A DNA stretch of 64,000 nt. It comes from Pseudoglutamicibacter cumminsii. GTDB lineage: Bacteria; Actinomycetota; Actinomycetes; Actinomycetales; Micrococcaceae. Position 1 is the first letter of the stretch; each line of letters opens with the position of its first letter. The stretch spans positions 1,364,001 to 1,428,000 of the forward strand of contig NZ_JAFBCO010000001.1 in assembly GCF_016907775.1 (NCBI RefSeq), read 5' to 3'. Below the pieces are notes generated by a model that was not told the origin of the DNA, searched no databases, and was given only the letters and a program-made list of their open reading frames with translations. This document shows, piece by piece, positions 26,685 through 35,334 of this stretch. A program made the translations under genes and the position numbers.

Positions 26685-29600
26685 TTATTCAGCCAGCAGC
26701 TCGCGGATATCGTCAGCGCTCAACGCGGAACCGAAACCGTCCCCGCCGTCCATGACGGATGTGATGAGTTCACGCTTGGCGTCCTGCAACGCCACGACCT
26801 TCTCTTCGATTGTGCCCGCAGAAACCATGCGGTACACCATGACGTTGCGGGTCTGCCCGATGCGGTGCGCACGGTCCACAGCCTGGGCCTCCGCGGCAGG
26901 GTTCCACCACGGATCCATGAGGAAGATGTAGTCAGCCTCCGTGAGGTTCAAGCCGAAACCGCCGGCCTTGAGCGAAATCAAGAAGACCGGGGCGTCGCCA
27001 TCCTTGAACTCCTGGATCGCTTCCTCACGGTTGCGGGTCGCGCCATCCAAATACGCGTAATCGATGCCGGCCTCATCCAGCCGAGCACCAGCCCGCTTGA
27101 GGAACGACGTGAACTGCGAGAACACGAGCGCGCGGTGGCCCTCAGCCAGCAGCGAGTTCAGGTAATCCAACAAAACATCCAGCTTGGCCGATCCCACATC
27201 CGCGAACTCTTCTTCATCCACCAACGCAGGATCCAACGCCATGAGACGCAGCGTGGTGAGCGAGGTGAAGATCGTGAACCGGTTCCGGTTGATGTCCTCA
27301 ACCAAGTGCAGGACCTTCTGGCGCTCACGCTGCAGACGCGTGTCGTAAATGCGGCGGTGCTCTTCCGAAAGGTCGATCGCCAGAACCTGCTCTTGCTTGC
27401 TCGGCAGGTCCGTCATGACCTCGGCCTTGGTACGGCGCAACATGAACGGACGGACTCGGCGGCGCAAACGCTCAAGCGGCTCAACAGCGCCCATGCGTTC
27501 GATCGGCCGGCCGAACACCTCAGCGAACTTATTCGAGGAAGGGAACAAACCGGGGGAGGTGATCGCCAGAAGCGCCCACAGCTCCATGAGGTTGTTCTCC
27601 AACGGTGTACCCGTGATCGCGAACTTCACGCGGGCATTCAATTCCCGAGCAGTCTGATGCGCCTTGGTCGACTTGTTCTTGACGAACTGAGCCTCATCCA
27701 GAATCAGCGCAGACCAGCCGAGCTCCTGATACACATCCGAATCCAAACGGAACAGCGTGTACGAGGTGACCACGACATCGTTGCTTGCTGCGACCTCAGC
27801 CAACGGTTGCGACGCTTTCGTCTGAGTATCCCGCACGCCAGCGACCTTCAAATCCGGTGCGAACCTGCGCAACTCGGCCAACCAGTTAGGAACCACCGAC
27901 GTCGGCGCAACCACCAAAACCGGGCCCGCGCCGCCGGTAGCAACGGTAGCCTTCGATGCGGATGTTGCTTCCGGTGCGGCGTCGGGTTCAGTGCCGCCCC
28001 ACTGCTCACGCATGTAGGCCAGCATCGTGATGACCTGAAGCGTTTTACCCAGGCCCATGTCGTCGGCGAGGATGCCGCCCAGGCCCTGCCGCCACAGCGA
28101 AGCGAGCCAGCGGAACCCCTCAACCTGGTACGGGCGCAGTGTCGCCTCAACACCATCCGGCACCGCGGTGTCAGCCCCGGCGCCATCGGCCAAGCCAGCG
28201 ATCGCGGCATGCCACGAATCAGGGCCAGAAACCTCGGTGGCAAGCCCCGCGAGTTCATCCCACAGATTCACCTGATAACGGGTGATCCGCGGCGGGTCCT
28301 TAGGGTTTTCTTTCAACATGTTCGCTTCCTCGATGAGGCTGCGAAGATGATGGAACAGAGGCTGATCCAGCGAAACGTAGGTCTTATCCGACATCAGCAT
28401 GCGCTTCTGGCCGGCAGACAGCGCCCGCAGAATATCGGCGTATGGGATGCGGCGGTCACCGACTGTGATCATGAGGCCCAGATCGAACCAGTCGTTCTTA
28501 TCGGACTCGACGGTCGTGACCGTGAGCTCAGGAGCCTCGGTCAGCTCCTTATAGACAGGCCGCTTACCGACATCGAGCACGCGAACATGCGGAATCTGCT
28601 CTAGCGCCGGGATGCCGCGACGCACAAAATCGACCGTCGCAAGGCCCTCAAGTGTGTGCGACATGAGCCCGCCATTGCTGCGGTACGGCTCGAGTTCGTC
28701 CCAGCCATGCTTGGTCAGAACCTTCAGCGCCTCGGCACGCAATTGAGCTTCAGCCGCCATGTCGCGTGCGTAATCATCGATCCCGCCGGGGCCGTAATCG
28801 ACCTCCGAATCGACGACCACCACATCGTCCGGCTGATACGTCGCCACAACAACCAGCGACGGGGGAGTGATCTGCGGCAACGCAACCGAGCCGTTCGAGG
28901 ACACGAAGCTCACGCGGCGGCCGAGGCGCTGATACGGCCCCGAGAAGAAATGATCGACTTCGCCGGCAGGGACAGTGATGGCCGACGGGCGGCGCACCAA
29001 GAAACGAGCCTCCGGCTCCAAAGTGTGGTCCACGGGTGCGATCTCAACAGTGTGGCCATCCTCAGCCAGCGCCCACACACCGTGCCGGCCGACCGTGCCG
29101 GCCGCAACGTCCTCACCCAACGCGATGGTCCTGGCGCCGATGGTCCTGGCGCCGATGTCCATCGTCGGGATCAGCTCAAGGCCAGCGTCCGTGCGCTGCG
29201 CATCGAAATACACGCGGCCGGAATCAACCAGCTCAATGCCGGAGATATCGCCCGAACCCACGAGCTCGATGCCGAGCGCGTGAGCTTCCTCAAGCAAGGA
29301 AAACACCAAGCCGGACGCGAAATCATCGAAAATCAGCCAGTCGTTATCTTCACCGAAATACAGTTCACCATTCGCTCGATACAACGGAACCAACTGGCAG
29401 AACCACCGATGCTGCTCCGGATCCAACGGCAAACCATATGTTTTGAAGGAAATCGTGTTCCACCGCAACGCAGAGCGAATCCAACGACCCTGAGGATTGC
29501 GGAGTACAGGGCGGATCGCCAGCGTAAATCGGCTACGAGCACCACGCGCACCCACTGCCTTAGGGCCCTGTCCCACCCCATACTGGCGCTGCGAAGCATC

Positions 29601-30068
29601 CCGCGAATCACGCAGCTCAAACTGCAAACCCAGCGGCTGAATATCCTCAGGCTTCCGCCCATCCCGGCCAGCGCGCCCGCTCTCCAGGATCCGCGACAGC
29701 GCGAGCTCCCACTCAGCATCAACCGGCTGCAGGGCCTCCTCGGCCTCCCGCTCATCCTTAGCCTGCATGTGGCGCGCATTCGAATCGATCAGCAGGGCAG
29801 CAACATGCTTACACCCCGGCTCAACGTCCATGCCGCACGACATCTCACCAATCAGGAACCCGGACTGATCCGAAACCAACGTGACGTCCGCGACCACCTC
29901 AACACCGTCGTCGAACACCGTCCCTGAAAGCTTCAGCGCATCAGAGTCCCACACAAGATCAGACAACTGACCCGCATCAACCAGCATTTTCCCGCGGGTA
30001 AAAGAGCCGCCGCCAACCTTTTTGAGGACTTCGCGGGCATCAACCAAAGGAAACTTCGCAGAACTCAT
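26685..30068 (-). CDS. SNF2-family helicase with N-terminal SWIM-like zinc site
   Basis: Large Swi2/Snf2 DNA translocase, about 1,127 residues. The N-terminal quarter has a SWIM-like CxHx pattern (SCGMDVEPGCKHVAALL). The ATPase core includes DDMGLGKTLQVI (Walker A near residue 674), VVAPTSVVPNW, LILDEAQFVKNKST (about 792) and ITGTPLENN. The second lobe has LVFSQFTSFL, YLDGATRN, LISLKAGGFGLNLTEAD and DRAHRIGQ. This domain order is that of bacterial SNF2 (HepA/RapA-like, SWIM-containing) proteins of unknown physiological role. The start is ATG at 30068 or 30086; neither has a clear Shine-Dalgarno. It may be co-transcribed with the VIT1-type gene upstream. Confidence 0.93.
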   Translation of the reverse strand: MSSAKFPLVDAREVLKKVGGGSFTRGKMLVDAGQLSDLVWDSDALKLSGTVFDDGVEVVADVTLVSDQSGFLIGEMSCGMDVEPGCKHVAALLIDSNARHMQAKDEREAEEALQPVDAEWELALSRILESGRAGRDGRKPEDIQPLGLQFELRDSRDASQRQYGVGQGPKAVGARGARSRFTLAIRPVLRNPQGRWIRSALRWNTISFKTYGLPLDPEQHRWFCQLVPLYRANGELYFGEDNDWLIFDDFASGLVFSLLEEAHALGIELVGSGDISGIELVDSGRVYFDAQRTDAGLELIPTMDIGARTIGARTIALGEDVAAGTVGRHGVWALAEDGHTVEIAPVDHTLEPEARFLVRRPSAITVPAGEVDHFFSGPYQRLGRRVSFVSSNGSVALPQITPPSLVVVATYQPDDVVVVDSEVDYGPGGIDDYARDMAAEAQLRAEALKVLTKHGWDELEPYRSNGGLMSHTLEGLATVDFVRRGIPALEQIPHVRVLDVGKRPVYKELTEAPELTVTTVESDKNDWFDLGLMITVGDRRIPYADILRALSAGQKRMLMSDKTYVSLDQPLFHHLRSLIEEANMLKENPKDPPRITRYQVNLWDELAGLATEVSGPDSWHAAIAGLADGAGADTAVPDGVEATLRPYQVEGFRWLASLWRQGLGGILADDMGLGKTLQVITMLAYMREQWGGTEPDAAPEATSASKATVATGGAGPVLVVAPTSVVPNWLAELRRFAPDLKVAGVRDTQTKASQPLAEVAASNDVVVTSYTLFRLDSDVYQELGWSALILDEAQFVKNKSTKAHQTARELNARVKFAITGTPLENNLMELWALLAITSPGLFPSSNKFAEVFGRPIERMGAVEPLERLRRRVRPFMLRRTKAEVMTDLPSKQEQVLAIDLSEEHRRIYDTRLQRERQKVLHLVEDINRNRFTIFTSLTTLRLMALDPALVDEEEFADVGSAKLDVLLDYLNSLLAEGHRALVFSQFTSFLKRAGARLDEAGIDYAYLDGATRNREEAIQEFKDGDAPVFLISLKAGGFGLNLTEADYIFLMDPWWNPAAEAQAVDRAHRIGQTRNVMVYRMVSAGTIEEKVVALQDAKRELITSVMDGGDGFGSALSADDIRELLAE
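29124..29153. repeat. Perfect 15-bp tandem duplication inside the SNF2 gene
   Basis: GATGGTCCTGGCGCC occurs twice in a row (29124-29138, 29139-29153). On the coding strand it gives the pentapeptide GARTI twice, so the reading frame is kept. Confidence 0.85.
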
Positions 30069-30151
30069 CACCGCATAGTTTCTCATCTAGGGCGAGAGGT
30101 CATGAAATCGGGGGCCTCTGCGCGGGCCGGATTATGAGGTGGGAGAGGGTC

Positions 30152-31315
30152 CTACAACGCAACTGTGCCGAACAAGAGCCCCAAAACATACGTGACAGCC
30201 GCCGCGCCCAAACCGATGAACAACTGCCGGAAACCACGCGAAACCGGGGACGATCCAGAGATCAGCCCCACGAAACCACCCGTAATGAGCAACGCAGCGC
30301 TCACCAGGATTGTCGCGATGATCACAGCGGTGATACCCGTCATGCCAAAGATATACGGGAGGATCGGGACGATCGCGCCGATCGAAAACATCACAAACGA
30401 CGACGTTGCGGCACCCCACGCGCTTCCGTGCCCGTCGAGCTCTTCATCACCTGGCAAGGTGCGGCCCTCGTGCGGGAGCGGCAGGGAGGTCGACGGGTCG
30501 CAATCGCATTCGAAACGGCCCATGCGTTCCGCCGCGCGATGCTCCGCCGCCTCTTGCGACATCCCTCGCGCCAAGTACACGAGCACAAGCTCGTTCTCAT
30601 CGAGATCCAAATGCGGGGCTGCATGCAAGGTTGCGTGCGTGGGGCGGGACGCATCCAGAAGCTCCCGCTGGGAGCGGATCGAAACGAACTCACCAGCGCC
30701 CATCGAAAGCGCGCCCGCAAGCAAACCTGCGATACCGGTGAACATCACGATCGACGGCGCAACACCCGTAGCGCCGATACCCAACACAAGCGCGAAGTTA
30801 GACACGAGGCCATCGTTCGCGCCGAACACCGCCGCACGGAAATTACCTGAGAGCCGCATCCGCCCCTCAGTCGCTAGACCCCGCACAACCTCTTCGTGAA
30901 CCAGCTCATCGGCCGCCATCTTGCTCGGGACATCCGAATCCTTCGCATACGGATTATTACCCTCCGCGCGCTGAACGAGCGCGAGAACGAAAATCGAACC
31001 GAAATGCGTAGCCAAGAAACGCAGCAACGAACGCTGAATCGACGGCCGAGACGGCTTAGCGTGCTCGCCTAACAACGCGCGCCAGTGGTCCGCGTGACGT
31101 TCCTCCGCTTCCGCGAGCGCCGTCAAAATGCGCGCGTCCTCGGGGGACTTCGCTTTCTTCGCGAGAGCCTCGTAAATCGCGCCCTCCGTCAGCTCATCCG
31201 CCAAATAGCGGCGCCACCGGCGGATCTGCGCGGGTGTCGGTTCAGGGCGCTGGTCAGCTGGGGACGGATGCTGAGTGGGGGACGGGCGGGACTCAGAAGG
31301 CGATGCGGTACTCAC
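30152..31315 (-). CDS. VIT1/CCC1-type Fe/Mn transporter with ferritin-like N-domain
   Basis: Membrane protein of about 387 residues that likely moves Fe(II) or Mn(II). The N-terminal part (about 25-90) is a ferritin-like helical bundle with metal-ligand patterns EGAIYEAL and EAEERHADHW. The VIT1 part follows, with NFRAAVFGANDGLVSNFALVLG and AGALSMGAGEFVSIRSQRELL, and closes with three further helices (SFVMFSIGAIVPILPYIFG and onwards). The GTG at 31315 was chosen because TAAACT ends seven bases before it; a GTG two codons earlier is possible. Given the DtxR-linked heme locus nearby, iron storage or detoxification is a reasonable guess, but no DtxR box was seen in front of it. Confidence 0.9.
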   Translation of the reverse strand: MSTASPSESRPSPTQHPSPADQRPEPTPAQIRRWRRYLADELTEGAIYEALAKKAKSPEDARILTALAEAEERHADHWRALLGEHAKPSRPSIQRSLLRFLATHFGSIFVLALVQRAEGNNPYAKDSDVPSKMAADELVHEEVVRGLATEGRMRLSGNFRAAVFGANDGLVSNFALVLGIGATGVAPSIVMFTGIAGLLAGALSMGAGEFVSIRSQRELLDASRPTHATLHAAPHLDLDENELVLVYLARGMSQEAAEHRAAERMGRFECDCDPSTSLPLPHEGRTLPGDEELDGHGSAWGAATSSFVMFSIGAIVPILPYIFGMTGITAVIIATILVSAALLITGGFVGLISGSSPVSRGFRQLFIGLGAAAVTYVLGLLFGTVAL

Positions 31316-31380
31316 GGGCACCAGTTTAGAAAGATCACGATGCGGGTGCCGGGCAGAAAGTTATGCCACCTTCACTGTGC

Positions 31381-31419
31381 GGGAATACCGAGTGAATAAC
31401 GGCGGGGGATTACCGAGTG
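31381..31419. repeat. Stop-proximal direct repeat of the inositol-phosphatase gene
   Basis: GGGATTACCGAGTG (31406-31419), which contains the stop codon at 31410-31412, is repeated as GGGAATACCGAGTG (31381-31394) 25 bases further downstream on the coding strand; 13 of 14 bases match. The copy lacks a stop. Confidence 0.75.
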
Positions 31420-32498
31420 GGGAGCGTCCGCGCGATCATCTGGTTGAGCACACGACGGGCCGTCGGTACGGACGCTTCCTCCGCCTGCACCATAAACATC
31501 GGAGCATCTAGAACGCTGTCATTGCCCGCCACTGAGACATTGTCCGGGCCTGAGCCATTGCCTGAGCGTGCGTCGGAGCTACTACCAAGCCGCGCAACGG
31601 CCGCTGATGACGGTCCCGGCACACCAGCGCGCCGACCACCATAGAGCCACGTAGCGCCCGAACCCACCGCAATCAACGCCGCCGCCGCGATATCCCACGG
31701 CTTCACCGCAGGGCCGAGCACCGCATCGTGCACACCAGACGCCAACCTGCACACATCCACCGTGGTGCACACATGCCGGCGAACCGTAGCGAAAGCCTGC
31801 ACCAGATCAGCGAACTCAGCGGCCGCATCGACAGAAACCTCGAGAGCCTCAGCATGCGGATGGTCCGTGACCAACGCACAACCAGACTCCACGCCGCGGC
31901 CCGCGGACACACACGGCTGCCAGCCGTGCTCAGCTGAGGTCGAGTTGGCCCTCTGTTCAGAAACCGCAGCGCCATCCCCGCCGACCCACGCACGCCACGT
32001 GAGCCCCAAAGCCGGCGCACACACGACACCCGCCACAGGGACCCCATCGACCACCGCGGCAACCGAAATCCCAAAATCCGGCAAGCCATGAACAAAATTG
32101 CTGGTGCCGTCGATTGGATCGATGACCCAACAGACCGCACCCGCGGGAATGCCCGCACCGGATCCTCCCGCACCAGCGCCCGCCGCACCGCCGCCTTCTT
32201 CACCCAGGAATACAGCCACCGGAGTCCGTTCACGCAACAACGCGATCAAACGCGCCTCGGTCTCAATATCCGTCTGCGTCACCACATCATGCGCCGACGA
32301 CTTCTCACGCGCCCCCACGCCGTCGCGCCACGCAGCAACAACATCGCCAGCCACCGCCTCCACCGCGGCAACCGCGATATCCCGCAAACGCTCGGGCTCC
32401 CCAGCAGCCAGCCGGGCAACCACATCGTCAGCTCCGGGCCACACCGGACCGACCACCGCATCGAAAAGATCAGAACCCATGCCGACATCAGTACCCAT
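31410..32498 (-). CDS. Inositol monophosphatase family protein
   Basis: Mg-dependent sugar/inositol phosphatase of 362 residues. The metal-site motifs are all visible: VTQTDIETE, GEEGG (Glu100/101), DPIDGTSNFVHG (127-138) and KPWDIAAAALI. Length is greater than the usual 270 because of a Gly/Ala-rich insert after GEEGG and a Ser/Gly/Asn-rich insert near the C-terminus, both likely loops. The ATG at 32498 has TAGGCT seven bases before it, so a leaderless start is likely. Inositol phosphate, fructose-bisphosphate, histidinol phosphate and PAP are all possible substrates; the motifs do not decide. It is divergent from the App1-like gene. Confidence 0.9.
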   Translation of the reverse strand: MGTDVGMGSDLFDAVVGPVWPGADDVVARLAAGEPERLRDIAVAAVEAVAGDVVAAWRDGVGAREKSSAHDVVTQTDIETEARLIALLRERTPVAVFLGEEGGGAAGAGAGGSGAGIPAGAVCWVIDPIDGTSNFVHGLPDFGISVAAVVDGVPVAGVVCAPALGLTWRAWVGGDGAAVSEQRANSTSAEHGWQPCVSAGRGVESGCALVTDHPHAEALEVSVDAAAEFADLVQAFATVRRHVCTTVDVCRLASGVHDAVLGPAVKPWDIAAAALIAVGSGATWLYGGRRAGVPGPSSAAVARLGSSSDARSGNGSGPDNVSVAGNDSVLDAPMFMVQAEEASVPTARRVLNQMIARTLPTR

Positions 32499-32550
32499 AC
32501 CGCCAGCCTAATCAAGAACAGCCGGCAACACATGAGAAACTAGAACCGTG

Positions 32551-33642
32551 ATGAAAGACGCACACCATCAGCACCGCCGCCGCGCTCGAAAAGAATTCGC
32601 ATTAGCGCTTGAAGACCGCTGGCAAGACTTCCGTCTCAAAGTATCCAAACGCCGTGGAGACAACGTCGCGGTAGTCCCATACCGCGGTTACGGCAGGAGC
32701 GGCGAAAATGGGTGGGTGCGCATATTCGCGCGGGTCGTCATGGCCAAACCAGGTTCACGGCTCGAAGACCTTCACCTGCCCACGGTTGTGGAAGAAGGTG
32801 TCCGCGGATGGCGCCACTTCATCTCACCCACGGTGCCTGAATACCCCGTCAAAATCCGCATCAACGGAGACATCTACGACGTCTACTCAGACCGCGGAGG
32901 CGTGATCGACGAACGCCTCGCCGTCAACCTCGAACCGGGGTGGCACCACGTCGAATTCCTCGTCGACGACGCGGAACCCGTGACCGGCCACGTGTTCATG
33001 GTCAACGAAAACCAGAAACACGGGATCATCTGCGACGTCGACGACACCGTAGTAGTCACGATGCTCCCGCGCCCACTGCTTGCCGCGTGGAACTCCTTCG
33101 TGATCGACGAGCACGCCCGCGTCCCAACCCCCGGCATGGCGGTATTTCTTGACCGGTTCTCCAACGCCCACCCCGGCGCGCCGACCCTCTACCTCTCCAC
33201 AGGCGCGTGGAACACCAACCGGGCGCTCAGCCGATTCATGGCCCGCAACCTCTTCCCAGACGGCCCACTCCTGCTCACCGACTGGGGCCCGGTAGAAGGC
33301 CGCTGGTTCCGCTCCGGCGTCCAGCACAAAGTCGACAACCTCCGCCGCCTCGCCCATGAATTCCCTGACATCTCGTGGCTCCTCGTAGGCGACGACGGAC
33401 AAAAAGACCCCAATACCTACGCCGAATTCGCGCGCCGCTACCCAGACAACGTTTCCGCGATCGTGATCCGCCAGCTCACCCCATCGGAAGCCGCGCTCGC
33501 CGGTGGACGTAACGCAGCCATCATGAACACCACACCCGGTGTTCCATGGGTCTATGAGCCCGATGGCGGCCGCATCGCCGCCCGGCTCGTCGCGCTCGGC
33601 CTCATGCCAGAAGCGCCCGATGCCCTCGACCCAGACAACTAA
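32551..33642 (+). CDS. App1/DUF2183-family phosphatase-like protein
   Basis: A 363-residue protein of the DUF2183 group, related to the yeast phosphatidate phosphatase App1. A beta-rich first half (PYRGYGRSGENGWVRIFARVV, YPVKIRINGDIYDVYSD) leads to a HAD-like core with DVDDTV (Asp162, Asp164), the second motif LYLSTGAWNTN and the last motif LVGDDGQKDPNTY. A lipid phosphate phosphatase activity is inferred from the family only. The start is ATG at 32551, or the adjacent GTG at 32548. A repeat array follows the stop and the thioesterase gene lies 60 bases downstream on the same strand. Confidence 0.9.
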   Translation: MKDAHHQHRRRARKEFALALEDRWQDFRLKVSKRRGDNVAVVPYRGYGRSGENGWVRIFARVVMAKPGSRLEDLHLPTVVEEGVRGWRHFISPTVPEYPVKIRINGDIYDVYSDRGGVIDERLAVNLEPGWHHVEFLVDDAEPVTGHVFMVNENQKHGIICDVDDTVVVTMLPRPLLAAWNSFVIDEHARVPTPGMAVFLDRFSNAHPGAPTLYLSTGAWNTNRALSRFMARNLFPDGPLLLTDWGPVEGRWFRSGVQHKVDNLRRLAHEFPDISWLLVGDDGQKDPNTYAEFARRYPDNVSAIVIRQLTPSEAALAGGRNAAIMNTTPGVPWVYEPDGGRIAARLVALGLMPEAPDALDPDN

Positions 33643-33685
33643 GACAACTAACAGACGCAGTCAACTAACAGGCGCAGACAACTGA
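33634..33685 (+). repeat. Stop-proximal repeats after the App1-like gene
   Basis: GACAACTAA, which includes the stop, is at once repeated (33634-33642, 33643-33651). CAACTAACAGACGCAGT (33645-33661) and CAACTAACAGGCGCAGA (33662-33678) form a 17-base tandem pair, and a last CAACTGA ends at 33685. CAACTRA thus occurs four times in 50 bases. Confidence 0.8.
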
Positions 33686-33702
33686 AGCGAGAAGGACACG
33701 AT

Positions 33703-34167
33703 ATGAGCCGCCAAACCGTCTCCGTACCACTGCGCTGGGCAGACATGGACGCTTATGGGCACGTTAACAACGCCAACCAGATCCGTCTCATGGAAGAAGC
33801 CCGCGTAGCAGGCTTCGGAGTCCCCGGCGGAACCGGCTCGCCCGTTAGCCGCGAAGGCAAAGTTGATCTGTTCGAAAACGTCGGCGAGGGCCTCATGATC
33901 CTTGTGGTCGAACACACGATCCGCTACCTCGCGCAACTCCCATACCGCGACGTCCCCGCGGCCGTGGACATTTGGATTTCCGACATCAAACCCGCAACCT
34001 TCACCGTCAACTACGAAATCCGCGACGGCCACGACGGGACACTATGCTCCCGCGCCATCACACTCCTGGCGCTCGCCGACGGTGAAACGGGGCGCTTAAC
34101 CAGAATCCCGGCCGCCGTCCGCGAAGCCATGCAGGCATTCACCGACGACAGCCGGGAATCCGATTAA
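33703..34167 (+). CDS. Acyl-CoA thioesterase (hot-dog fold, 4HBT type)
   Basis: A 154-residue hot-dog thioesterase, likely acting on acyl-CoA. The N-terminal motif RWADMDAYGHVNNANQIRLM has the catalytic Asp of the 4-hydroxybenzoyl-CoA thioesterase/YbgC group (Asp16), and VEHTIRYLAQLPY is the usual second strand pair. ATG at 33703 follows GAGAAGGA. The substrate chain length cannot be deduced. Probably co-transcribed with the App1-like gene, both possibly in lipid turnover; that link is inference. Confidence 0.88.
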   Translation: MSRQTVSVPLRWADMDAYGHVNNANQIRLMEEARVAGFGVPGGTGSPVSREGKVDLFENVGEGLMILVVEHTIRYLAQLPYRDVPAAVDIWISDIKPATFTVNYEIRDGHDGTLCSRAITLLALADGETGRLTRIPAAVREAMQAFTDDSRESD

Positions 34168-34179
34168 GTCAACAGTGCG

Positions 34180-34242
34180 CTGAACGCACCGCTAATAGAG
34201 CGCACCTAACGCACGACTCAGCTCAGCGCGCTAACGCACGAC
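34180..34242. repeat. Three-copy 25-bp-period repeat at the pncA 3' end
   Basis: CTAACGCACGAC occurs at 34206-34217 and again at 34231-34242, where it holds the pncA stop (34231-34233). A looser copy, CTGAACGCACCG, is at 34180-34191. The spacing is 25-26 bases. Confidence 0.75.
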
Positions 34243-34851
34243 GGTCGCGCCGGCTTCCTCGAGGGACGCCAGTGCCGCTTCCGCCGCGTCCGCATCAACA
34301 TAAGCGGTGTGCTCGTTCAATACGGTCACGCTGAAGCCGTGTGCGAGGGCATCGCGCGCGGAGGCCAGAACGCAGTGGTCGGTTGCGATCCCCACAACAT
34401 CCACGTGGGTGATGCCCTCTTCCTTGAGGACCTCAGCCAGACCGGTCCCGTCGTCAGCGACCCCTTCGAAAGCGGAGTAGGCGGGGCTCCCCATGCCCTT
34501 GCGGACCTCGAGCTCGATCCGGGACGTATCCAAATTCGGGTGATAGGCCGCGCCCTCAGTGTTAGCAACGCAGTGGACCGGCCACGTCGTGGTCCAGTTC
34601 GGTTCCTCGCCTTCAGGCGCGAAGTGGCCGCCGTTATCGCCTTCCGAGGAATGCCAGTCCCGCGATGCCGCAATCAACTGATAGTCATGGCCCGGGGCGG
34701 TGAGCGAGTTGATGGAAGCCGCAACAGCAGCACCACCATCGCACCCCAAAGCACCGCCTTCAGCGAAGTCGTTCTGGACATCGACGATCAGCAAGGCACG
34801 GCCGTCAGCCGCGCGTTCAGCCTTGTGTCGGTGAGTCTGTTCGGACACCAT
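34231..34851 (-). CDS. pncA: Nicotinamidase
   Basis: Hydrolyses nicotinamide to nicotinic acid for NAD salvage. The 206-residue cysteine hydrolase has the triad Asp24 (VDVQNDF), Lys118 (EVRKGM) and Cys160 (ATDHCV). The metal-site residues of the family are present in SRDWHSSEGDNGGHFAPEG. It probably follows the small membrane-protein gene in one transcript with the BrkB gene at the head, since all three are on the minus strand with gaps of 32 and 55 bases. A direct repeat overlaps the stop codon. Confidence 0.95.
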   Translation of the reverse strand: MVSEQTHRHKAERAADGRALLIVDVQNDFAEGGALGCDGGAAVAASINSLTAPGHDYQLIAASRDWHSSEGDNGGHFAPEGEEPNWTTTWPVHCVANTEGAAYHPNLDTSRIELEVRKGMGSPAYSAFEGVADDGTGLAEVLKEEGITHVDVVGIATDHCVLASARDALAHGFSVTVLNEHTAYVDADAAEAALASLEEAGATVVR

Positions 34852-34883
34852 CGTTAGCTTTCTTTTCTTGAACCAGCAGGACC

Positions 34884-35279
34884 TTACTTAGCGGACAGGG
34901 CTGCGACCTTCTTCTGCGCAGCTTTGTGGGCGCGGTCAGCCTTGCGTTCCGCACGCTTGGCGGCGATCTTCGCTTCGCTGCGCTTGGATCCGCCGAAGAG
35001 GAACGCGCTGAGGCCCGATGCCGCGGTCACGATGGCAACGGCCTCTTCCGCGCCGACCTTCTTGGCCAGCGGATGCGAGTAGCCGAAAGCGCCAAGGTAG
35101 ATCGCGAGCAGCACGAGCGCGCGTGGCCAGCCGACCTTCTTGACCCAGATGCAGGTTGCCAACACGCCACACACTGCCAGAACTGCGCCGCCGAGTGGAC
35201 GGTTCTTGGTGCGGCGGGCAACCTCGAAGCCGCCCACGAGGCCGGTCGTGGTCAACAGCGGGGTAGTCAGATTAGCCAT
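34884..35279 (-). CDS. Small membrane protein with basic coiled tail, function unknown
   Basis: A 131-residue protein with three hydrophobic helices (about residues 8-20 weak, 28-45, 53-70 and 78-95) and a strongly basic, Ala/Lys-rich C-terminal helix of about 35 residues (SEAKIAAKRAERKADRAHKAAQKK) that could bind nucleic acid or acidic lipid. I do not recognise the family. The start ATG has AAGGAGAGCCACC upstream. It lies between the BrkB and pncA genes, likely in one operon. Confidence 0.7.
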   Translation of the reverse strand: MANLTTPLLTTTGLVGGFEVARRTKNRPLGGAVLAVCGVLATCIWVKKVGWPRALVLLAIYLGAFGYSHPLAKKVGAEEAVAIVTAASGLSAFLFGGSKRSEAKIAAKRAERKADRAHKAAQKKVAALSAK

Positions 35280-35334
35280 GGTGGCTCTCCTTAGATGTGG
35301 GGTGAAGGTTGGGGTGAATTGGGGACAGGCCCGC

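Noticed and set aside
34884-35279. Antitoxin or histone-like protein because of the basic C-terminal helix
   Set aside because: The N-terminal two thirds are membrane helices; the basic tail alone does not support the call.
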